From Anolis sagrei (Eukaryota > Chordata > Lepidosauria > Squamata > Anolidae), in contig NC_090025.1 of the NCBI RefSeq assembly GCF_037176765.1, positions 174,018,040-174,082,039 of the forward strand: 64,000 bases of DNA, given 5' to 3'. Positions 48,932 to 58,884 of the stretch are shown here, piece after piece. How positions within the stretch are numbered: position 1 is the first letter of the stretch; every line of letters begins with the position of its first letter. The position numbers and the translations under genes were made by a program. Below the pieces are notes generated by a model. It was given only the letters and a program-made list of their open reading frames with translations. It ran no database searches and was not told the origin of the DNA.

Positions 48932-49265
48932 GGCGTGTCCGGTGGCATAATAGAGGCATGTGAACTTATTCATCTGTTAAAGGAATATTTATAGGAGCCC
49001 ACGGTGACACAATGGGTTAAACCCTTGTGCCAGCAGGACTGAAGACCGACAGGTTGGAGGTTCGAATCCAGGGAGAGCGCAGATGAGCTCCCTCTGTCAG
49101 CTCCAGCTCCTGATGCGAGGACATGAGAGAAGCCTCCCACAAGGATGGTAAAACAACAAAAGATTTGGGCGTTCCCTGGGCAACGTCCTTGCAGACGGCG
49201 AATTCTCTCACACCAGAAGCGACTTGCAGTTTCCCAAGTCGCTCCTGACAGAAAAAAAACACCAA
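48932..49265 (+). mobile_element. SINE family A insertion carrying a 44-bp AGK-intron-like segment
   Basis: A perfect 12-bp duplication, ACCAAATCAGAT, lies at 48920-48931 and 49266-49277. The SINE starts at about 48994 (ggagcccacggtgacacaat) and runs to poly(A) at 49259. Between the left duplication and the SINE lie 18 bp of unclear origin and a 44-bp block (48950-48993) nearly identical to 37951-37994. Confidence 0.85.
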
Positions 49266-50138
49266 ACCAAATCAGATTAAAATATTCAGCTTTTCACTAT
49301 GCATTTTGGCTCTGAAGCTGCAGTTTGCTGTGGCAGAATGTCCTTTGCATGCCATATCATCACAGGTCTTAGCTTCAGACATGACTGCAAAAAGAAAAGT
49401 TTCAAGCCAAACATTTTCAAGTTTACCATACAAAGATATCTTTGAGCCAAGACCCAGCACTACAAACAATCCTTGCGTGAACTCTTAAAATACCTCATTT
49501 ATTGGCTGTTGCTGCTTCAAGGCTTTCCTCTTGTGAACAGTTTATATTGCCTACAAATAAAGTGTCAAGAGAAGGAAGTGGATCACTCGCACAAACAAAC
49601 AAACACCCATTAAATAGGGAAAATGATCAAATACCCATCTCTTTCCCAAAGAACAAAAAGTTGCATGGTTGAGGCCAGGGAAATAAAACAGACCAGGTGG
49701 GAAAGAGTTCTATGCACTACATTTAAAAACGAGGCAAATGCAACAACAAAGAACCTTATTTTCAGAATGTTGCATACTTTGATGATAGCTTTGACAGTTG
49801 TAGCTGAACCTGCTTGCACATTGCCAGCTTTTTAAAAAAATGCCAGTTGCTCCTGCACTTTTATCAAAAGCTTTCTGCCGCACACAAATAAAATGATGTT
49901 TTATACTACTGTATGACCATACATAGTGGCAGAAGCGCTTTACCTGCTAAATTTCTACATTTCAGGCAAATGTAAAAATATTAGCACTAGTGGCCAAGAA
50001 TCTGAGAAATTACTATCAATTACTATCATTTTTTTATTTTTTCCAGAAATGCCCTCCCAAGCCCTGCATTGTTTCCTGATTCAAAAATTCATAGCTATTA
50101 ATTATTCAGGTTTAAGGACTATCCCATTTTCCTTAATG

Positions 50139-50465
50139 GATCCGCTGGTGTTGCAGCGGGTTAAACCAATGAGCTGCTGAACTTGCTGACCAAAAGGTTG
50201 GTGGTTTGAATCCAGGGAGCGGGGTGGGCTCCCGCGGTTAGACCCAGCTTTTGCCAACCTAGCAGTTTGAAAACATGCAAATGTTAGTAGTTCAATAGGT
50301 ACAGCTCCAGCAGGAAGGTAACGGCAGTCATGCTGGCCACATGACCTTGGAGGTGTCTATGGACAATGCCAGCTCTTCAGCTTAGAAATGGAGATGAGCA
50401 CCACTCCCAGAGTTGGACACAACTAGGCTTAATGTCAAGGGGAAATCTTTACCTTTACTTTAAGG
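50139..50465 (+). mobile_element. tRNA-headed SINE (family B)
   Basis: The head is ggatccgctggtgttgcagc, with B-box-like GGTTTGAATCC, 'gaaaacatgcaaatgttagt' and 'ccagagttggacacaactag', ending in aaatctttaccttta. Near full length. Confidence 0.85.
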
Positions 50466-51159
50466 ACAACCCGATTCAGGGAGCATAATAAATACAATAC
50501 AATAAAATAATAGAGCACTACACTTTCTTCCTGTTTGCCAAGAAAATCTCTCTCCTAGTGTCTCTAAAACTCAGATTTCAAATTAAGAATAGGCTCTGCT
50601 TAGTTCCAAGCATGATATTCCAATAGCGAGTGTCCTGCTGCATCTTTGAGGTTTGTGCAAAAAGGGGACATTGGGCAGCCCTGCCCATAAATTGCCTCTG
50701 CTATAATGAGCCAAGAGGTGCAACCATAGGAATTGCTTGAGAGAATGATTTACTTACAGCAAATGCAAAGTACTTCAATTTCATTTCAAGATATAAAATA
50801 AGTTACTCAAGTACTTGCAAGGGAACAATCCTTCCTGCTGACCACTGAGGTAGGAGTGAAGCGTTTAGACACACAATATCTCTTTCTGCCAAGACACAGG
50901 AGAGACTCACCCTGGTTGCTGCTTACCCCCAAGTGGGATGGATGATGCTGGCTCTGGATGACTGGAGTTGGAGGATGCCAATTTGGGAGAAGCTGTACTG
51001 ATTTCAAAACAGCAAAGTCTCAATGAAATCCTTTCACATCCAGTGGAAAGCTTCTGAGAAGTATATACATGCCTTTAGATAGTGAACCAAGGGCACAAAT
51101 AGTGAAGCTACTACAAAAACTACGCCACCTGTAGCAACAGAGCTTAGCTTGATGCACAT

Positions 51160-51415
51160 TCCTGATGGCACAAAGGGTTAAACCCTTGTGCCGGCAGGAC
51201 TACTGACTGACAGGTCAACGGTTCAAATCCAGGGAGAGCGGGTTAAGCTCTTTCTGTTAGCTCTAGCTCCCCATGCAGAGACATGAGAGTAGCTTCCCAC
51301 AAGGATGCTAAAACATCAAACATCCAGGCGTCCCCTGGATAACATCCTTGCAGATGGTCAATTCTCTCACACCAGAAGCAACGTGCAGTTTCTCAAGTTG
51401 CTCCTGACACAAAAC
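51160..51415 (+). mobile_element. tRNA-headed SINE (family A)
   Basis: It holds tgatggcacaaagggttaaa, B-box-like GGTTCAAATCC and an end tttctcaagttgctcctgac. Full-length type. Confidence 0.85.
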
Positions 51416-52021
51416 AAATCACTGTGGCAACATGACATTGCTTAAATTGAATTCAAGTCACAGAGCACTCAATTTGTTATTTCACAGCTTTAAAAATCTT
51501 ACTCTTCTCTATGTCAAATAAGCCACAATATCCAAGTCCGGTGCTTCATGCAAGCAGGGAATATAAAAGTGTGTGTTTGATAACTCTTACTATCCTTCCT
51601 CCAAGATAAAATCAAATAAGAGATTTCCAATCATACCTTACTGCTTCCTTCTGTCTTTTCAAAAATATTTCACCACTGATGCTCTAGTTAGGAACTCCCA
51701 TGTCTTCCCAAATAATCAAAGACACAAACTGCTTCCATACAGGCTGCTTCACAAGCAATGACAGGTCAACAGAAGCCAAGGAATAGCTTAAGTCCTAGTT
51801 CAATGAGAAGCAATCCCAAGACTGAGAAGGTTCAGTTCTACAACTACAAGCTGTTGAGAAGTTCTACAAAGCACTAGTGAAAGTTAATGTTGATGTCAAG
51901 TGCATTCCTTTTGGAAAGGAATCATTTGACATCACTCTTCTGCTCAGTGAGAGGGTGGCTGCAAGTAAGGATGAGCCGCAGCTATCTCTCCAAGTGCAAT
52001 CTCCTAAATAGGCCTGAAATT

Positions 52022-53072
52022 ACCATATATACTCGAAGATAAGCCAAGTTTTTCAGACCTTTTTTGAGCTGAAAAAGCCTCCCTCAGCTTACAATGGGGT
52101 CAAGCCAGGCAGCGGAGCCTGGAGGCCATTGGTTGCAATATATGATGTAGTTCTCTCTCCTCTTCACCTCCCTTGACAATGTGTTTTCCAGTCAAAAGGG
52201 AGAGAAGGAGGGAAATATATCTATATTTCATGTCCTCCTTGCCTGTATGGCTCTCTTTCAAATCCACCCAATTTCCTGGCTGTTTTGTGTGTATCTAACT
52301 TTATATGTGCATTTTTGTTACCTTGGAAGTTTTCCCCTCATATCCTTGCAGATCTTTGCAAATTATATATACACATAGATATCTAGAGATTTCCAGGTAC
52401 CTGTATATCTGTATCTATATGTATACATTATTTTATATAATTTTCCCCCTGACATACTTGCAAGTCTCTGCAAATCCCATAGATATCGATAAATATATAA
52501 AGGTACCTATATATCTATGTGTATTTGTATAATTATCTATATAAAGAGATGTCTAGATAGACATATACGACTATAGATATTAGGGAAGAAAATGCACATA
52601 TAGAAGGGAAGGATTTGCAAATGTTTCAGGGGAAAATGCATATGTGAAATTAGTATATAATAATTATAGATCTATATCTAGCTTTGCATTGTTTATATAG
52701 GCATTGAATGTTTGCCTGTTACTATGTAGGAAGCTGGCCCAAGTCCCCATGGGGAGATAGGACAGGATACAAATGAAGTGTTGTTGTTGTTGTTGAGACC
52801 ATATTGTTTTTGTTGACCCTACCTTTCCACTTATAGAGTTATTTTACTGGGATTTTTTAAAAATACGGTAGAACAATCAAAAATATTTAACCTACTGATG
52901 TCTCAATTAATGTAATTTTACTGGTATCTATTTTTATTTTTAAATTTACCAGTAGCTGCTCAATTTCCCATTCTTGGCTTATATTCAGGTTAACAAGCTT
53001 TCCCAGTTTTTGGTGGTAAAATTAGATGCCTTGGCTTATCTTTGGGTCGGCTTATACTCGAGTCTATAAGCT
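52022..53072. mobile_element. Non-autonomous DNA transposon, about 1.05 kb
   Basis: The left end 'taccatatatactcgaagat', aagcc is mirrored by the right end 'ggcttatactcgagtctata'. A second internal match is gcttaccc-like 'cttggcttatcttt'. No transposase frame is visible. The interior holds a two-unit tandem repeat (52331-52540). Confidence 0.65.
52331..52540. repeat. Two-unit AT-rich tandem repeat, about 105-110 bp per unit
   Basis: Unit 1 starts ttcccctcatatccttgcag and unit 2 (about 52441) ttccccctgacatacttgca. Both continue through tctctgcaaat-like and aggtacct..atatctatg segments. A shorter third echo may follow near 52600. Confidence 0.55.
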
Positions 53073-53382
53073 ATGTGTTCTTCCAATTCTGGCTGAACTG
53101 CAACTCCCAGCCACCCTATAAACAGTTCAGTAGTGAGGAATGCTTGGAATTGTAATTCAGCATCTGGAGAATACATTTCCAGATGTATGCAAAAAGAGGA
53201 ACATGTCCTCCTATAACCTATCCCCTTGATGCCACAGTGAAACCTTAAACCTTGCAGGTTGAGATGAAACACCAAGTGGGTGGAATTCAAGCATTTAAAT
53301 ATTCACGAAGCAAGCAGTAAGAGTAACAAAAAATCTAATGGGATTGCTTCTACCTAATATGAAGTAGTATAACCTATTGGTT

Positions 53383-53495
53383 AGGCATGGACAAACTTTG
53401 GCGGCTGAGGGGGGAAAGGAAGGGGCCTGAGACCAGGGATTGTGGGAGTTGAAGTCCAAAACACCTGGATAGCTGGAGTTTGCCCATTCCTGGCC
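53383..53495. mobile_element. hAT-type MITE
   Basis: It starts taggcatggacaaactttgg and ends ggagtttgcccattcctgg. It includes 'attgtgggagttgaagtcca'. The left half is altered. Confidence 0.65.
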
Positions 53496-53947
53496 TATAG
53501 TCAAGTCATGGAATATCAAAGCAGCATTATTATTATTATTTTCATATTGGTCCCCAAGAGAATAAAGTGCTTTCTCCACCCAACACAGCTGGACTAGGCT
53601 TTCAAAAGATGCTTATGCTGGGTTATTTATGAGCAAATGGGACGGACAGGAAGGAAAACCGTCAACAGAACCCAAAGAGGGAAAGCATGGTCGGACAGTC
53701 TATCCAGGAGGACATATGTCACATCTTGGTTGTGGTATATCTGAAAATGACAGTCCACAGGAGAAAAATATATTCAGATAAATAACACTTTCTCTAAAGA
53801 ATTCTCTTAAATAAAAGGCAATCCTTCATGACACAAGTGGCGGTGAGTTCCAGTGAAGCTGCCCTCCTGCATCCCATAGTCTTTGGAGTTGCTGCCATCC
53901 CCTCGCTCATGAGTTCTCCATTTCTCATCCTTTGGACATCTTCTGTT

Positions 53948-54143
53948 TTAAGTACAACAAGGGTTATCAATGACCAGCATGACATCAATGCCATAGACTT
54001 CCAGCAGGTCCATAAGGAAGCTACGGTCCCCCTGGGGATCCAAGCCCATTCCCCGGGCATGGTCCGCTGTCAGTGTCTTGTCCTGGCTGGCTGACACCTC
54101 CATCAGAGTCTGAAATATCCGGTTGTTCTGCTCCATGAAGAAC
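53948..54143 (-). CDS. DENND11: DENND11 last coding exon and stop
   Basis: The acceptor CTGAAG lies before 54143. It encodes (L)[19 protein letters not shown] then [20 protein letters not shown] and [25 protein letters not shown], stop at 53948. It is near-identical to the human C-terminus. Confidence 0.97.
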
Positions 54144-56008
54144 CTTCAGAGAGAGAATGCAAAAGACATGTGAATTCCAGGGTCGTTCTATTGTCAAAAG
54201 TTATGGACTGAGGCAGGCATTCTCAAACTGCGGCTCTCCAGCTGTTTGGGTCTTCAACTCCCAGAATTCCTGACAACTGAACAAAATTCAAAACAATCTT
54301 AACAGACCAGAGAGATGGGACAAAGGTAACAAAATGAAGTTCAACATGGACCAATGGAAAATACTCCACTTAGGCAGAAAAAATGAAATGCAAAGATACA
54401 GAATGAGAGATGCCAGGATTGACAGCAGCATGTGTGAAAAAGACCTTGGAAATCCTCATGGACAACAAGTTAATCGTGAGCCAACAATGTCATGCGGCAG
54501 CTAAAAAAGCCAATGGGGTTTTGGTCTGCATAAATAGAAGTATAGTGTCTAGATCCAGAGAAGTCATGCTACCCCTCTATTCTGCGTTGGTCAGACCACA
54601 CCTGGAATACTGAATCCAATTCTGGCCACAGGAATTGAAGGGAGATGTTGTGAAGCTGGAATGTATCTTGAGGAGAGCGACTAAAATGCTCAAGGGTCTG
54701 GAGAACAAGCCCTATGAGAAGCCCTATGAGAACAAGCTGGGCATGTTTAGCCTGCAGAACAGAAGGCTGAGAGAAGACATGATAGACATGTATAAATATG
54801 CGAGTGGAAGTCATAGGGAGGAGGGAGCAAGATTGTTTTCTGCTGCTCTGGAGACTAGGATGCAGAACAATGACTTCAATATATCTCTCTTTTCTAGCCT
54901 TTTAGATTTTAATGTGCAGTGCTTTTATGAGACTGTAGCTCCCTCTCCTTATGAGGGTCTATGACCATAATAAAGATTTTAATTTTAATATGGAGCATTT
55001 CCTTAAAGAATCTCATATGAACAACTTACAGGATGAAGAGGTCTTCTTCACAAGAACTGCAGTCCCCATCGACTTCCTGGGAGTACATCAGCATCTGCCT
55101 AGATGAAGAAACCATAGAGATTGTCCATCATATCAGACCATTTGCTCTTGTGCTTTGCTACTCTGTTGCATGCCCAGTGTGGAATACATTTCACCTTAAT
55201 GAGACATGTTGCGTTATCACAGAATGTCTATGCCCCACACCACTGGAGAAATAATATTGTTTAGATGGTATTGCACCACCTGACATCCATCAGGAAGTAT
55301 CAGTCAATAATGATAGGACCAAGACAGTGACATCTCTACTGATGAGGCGCTAATGATTGTTATACTGATGTTTAATGATTTATGTTTCAATTGTTTTTAA
55401 TTGCCCTATACTTGTCTCGTGATATTTTGTATCGATGTTGTTCACTGCTTTGAGTCGCCTGAGGGCTGAGGAAAGCGGTATATAAATAAAGTAAATAAAT
55501 AAATCTCTGGCTCATCCCCTGTTCGGATATCAGCCAGCACGCCAAAGCCTTAAATCAAGAAACAGCTTCCTAAGATCTGCAGAGACACTCACAGAAACAC
55601 CTCCGCAAGCCAGAGTCAAGAAGAGGCAGGCTAAAACCCGGAACCTCAATCAGTGGCTGATACCAGATGAGAGACTCACTCCTGGGCACAAAGAAGACTG
55701 GGTAACCTGGAAAGTGCTGAACAGATTTGTGCTTTGGCATCACAAGATGCAGAGCTAACCTTAAGAAATGGAGCTACAAAGTGGAATCCACGACATGCGA
55801 GTGTGGAGAAGAACAAACCACAGACCATCTATTACAATGGAGTCTGAGTCCTGGCACATGAACAATGAGGGAGCTTCTCATAGCAACACCAGAGGCACTA
55901 CAAGTTACCAGTTTCTGGCCAAAGGACATTGAGCATAATGTCAAGTTTTTAACTTTGTTTGTGGTTTCTTATGCATTATAACTGTACCCTCAACTCGCTT
56001 CTGACATG

Positions 56009-56047
<39 letters not shown>

Positions 56048-58829
56048 ATCTATCTATCTATCTATCTATCTATCTCAGACCTGAAGAATTTGAGGCTCTT
56101 TCCCTAGAGTCTCTCATGAGAGAATACATCCCACTTGACTCAAGAAAACTAAGGGCAACTTCTGGGTTATTTGATTGACATGTAATGCTGTTAGGGAGAA
56201 CTAGGTTTAGGTAGCAGACATCTTGAAGTTTTGACAGAATATATTTCCAGGCTCTTGATTTTAAGAACAGTCGTTTCCAAAACCCTTAGAAAAAAATGGA
56301 ACAGTCTGAACTTGGTAAATACAGATTTGCTTCCAAATCCAACACACAAAATTATCTGTAAACAAAGGACACCGTTTCCTATGCTAGCCTTTGAAGCTAC
56401 CTCTGATCATTAAGCCTCCGGTATTTTTCCTTGTCTGCACTGTTAATCTTCAGGAGTGGCTGCAGGTGCTCATGGTGTGTTTTCACATTCTGGTTATCCA
56501 CATAGACATCATAGAGATCCCGCTTCTCTTCAAAGATTTTCTCTGTTGTGCCTGCAGAGAAAACAGCAAGAAAATGAGTCTGAATCCAGGTGGTGTTAAC
56601 TGCACGTAGTCCCATTGAAAACAAGGAGGGGAGTATGCACCAATTCCTGCCCACAGCTAGGCACAGACTGTCTTCCAAGCAGATGGTTCTGACTTCATGG
56701 TTTCCAAATAAAAATCTCTAATATTTTATACCTAAGTAGAGTGTTTGACTTCTGAGATAATATGCAAACCAGACCACTAATTCTACCTGTCTACATGGTA
56801 CCTGAATCTTAGAGGCTCCGATCCTGACTCACAATGTCTATGGTGATTTGTTTGCAATAGTTTTATTTGTGCTTTAAACCTTTTACCCTAAGGTTTGCCA
56901 GAAAATCAGACTTGGAGATGTGTGGCTGTCCCTTAAGGCAGCATCACTTAACTGTGTAATTAGCCCCATCTATAAGATAAAGGTAAAGGTTTCCCTTTGA
57001 CATTAAGTCTAGTCGTGTCTGACTCTGTGGAGTGGTGCTCATCACCATTTCTATGCCAAACAGTCGGCAAGATTACGTGGCCGGCATGACTTCATGGAGC
57101 ACCATTACCTTCCTGCAGAAGCAGTACCTATTGATCTACTCATATTTGTATCTTTTCGAACTGCTGGGTTGGCCGAAGCTGGGACTAACAGCGGGAGCTC
57201 ACCCCACTCCATGGATTTGAACTGCCAATCTTTCAGTCAGCAAGTTCAGCAGCTCAGCCGTTTAACGCACTGCACCACCAGGGGCTTCCACTCCCATCTA
57301 TACTGACTATTTATTGCATTTTGAAGCTAGCTTCAAACAACTGCTGCAGCCAGATAACCAACTCCCACAATAGTTCATGAAATATAGGCCATAATGCCCA
57401 TCAGTGCTCTGGGGTTTGTACAATCACCAACCGAACCTCAGACTGATTCTAGGAATTCCTATGTGACCACCTGTATAACGAAACCACTTCTTCAATGCTG
57501 GTTTGAAACTGCAATCTACTTTCTGTATGTTTGATTTTCACATATGTTTATATACTCATTCTATTTCTATGTTCTCTTAATTTGCATAAAAATTTGATGC
57601 TTGGCAGGTGTGGAGCAGAATTCAAGAATTCCTTAAAAGCATACATAATTACAAATGGTTGGGTGATTTGAATATTGCATGTTTAGGTGTTCTCCAAAAA
57701 GGGAATTAGATGCAAGAGGCATCTTAAAGGCAGAGATTCAGTTGAGCCTTCTCAAGATACTGCCTTTAACAGTTTCTGCTGTCCCAAAAGCATTCTTACA
57801 CTCTAAAAAAAACCCTGAAAACTTGAAAGGTATCATCCTGGAAAATATAATATTTAATTTTGCTGAATGTATAAAGCTTTCCATGGTTGCTTCATGTTCA
57901 GGGCCAAACCTCTACGATAATAGACAATGGCAGCACCTGGATTTTGGCCCAAATATTTGCCATAGCAGAAGTGCAGGATCTTCAGGATGAAAGGCAACAA
58001 CTCATTCAGAAACGGAACATACTCAGCATACTCACATGCCACATAGGACACTTCTGTCTCCAGCATTTCAATATCAGCCACATTGACGTAGAAGAAAGGC
58101 TTTGACTCAGGAACAGTCCCACCAATTCCAGGCAAGGAGACATTAGCAAGGCAGCAGCAGCAATAAACTGCAAAGCAGGACAGAAATTGCATCAGAAGGA
58201 TGGACAAGGGGGGGGGGGGGCTTTCAGTTCTATCACCTGCCTTCAGAAGTGAAGGTCTGAAAAGTGATCCCAGTAAGGAAACATCAGCATATGCAAGGAA
58301 CAACCAATTCATACTGGATGAAATGGCTGTATTAAAATAAATACAAAACAAATGATCTATTAATGGTCCAAGAGAATTTACACAATGTATTGTCGAAGGG
58401 CTTTCATGGCTGGAATCATTGGGTTGTTGTAAGTTTTTTGGGTAGTATGGCCATGTTCCAGAATCATTCTCTCCTGATGGTTCGCCTGCATCTATGACAT
58501 GACAGGCATCCTCAGAACCTCTGAGGATGCCTGCCATAGATGCAGGTGAAACGTCAGGAGACAATGCTTCTGGAACATGGCCATACTGCCCCAAAATCCT
58601 ACAGCATCCCAGAGTTTACACATTTTGCAGTTTAGAACTAAGAAAAGTAACTCAGTAAGATATGATATACCATGGAATGGTCAGGAAGGCAATGAGAATG
58701 TACTGATAGATCTCTGGATAATTCAAAGATCTGCAAATACACACAGTCCCCAAGTTACAAACAAGATATATTCTGTACATTTGTTCTTAAGTTGAATCTG
58801 TTTGTAAGTTGGAACAGGTAACTCCAGCC

Positions 58830-58884
<55 letters not shown>

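Larger units (their letters stand above)
44883..53947. other. Convergent intergenic region and probable DENND11 3' UTR
   Basis: There is no coding exon between the AGK poly(A) site and the DENND11 stop. Identified repeats are BovB (44947-45381), hAT MITEs (46875-46999, 53383-53495), SINEs (47019, 48932, 50139, 51160) and a DNA transposon (52022-53072). The stretches 45400-46860, 47290-48915, 49280-50135, 50470-51155 and 51420-52020 look unique. I recall a long DENND11 3' UTR in mammals, so part of this is probably 3' UTR on the - strand; I could not fix its end. Confidence 0.55.

Noticed and set aside
48994-49100. tRNA gene candidates from B-box-like GGTTCGAATCC
   Set aside because: The same tRNA-like head recurs in many dispersed SINE copies and cannot fold as a complete tRNA.
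56008-56076. Regular repeats as a possible CRISPR array
   Set aside because: It is a plain tetranucleotide microsatellite with no spacers, in a eukaryotic genome.
57854-58594. A 246-codon - strand ORF
   Set aside because: Only 58036-58167 is real DENND11 exon. The rest reads through both splice sites into intron and a Penelope-like element.
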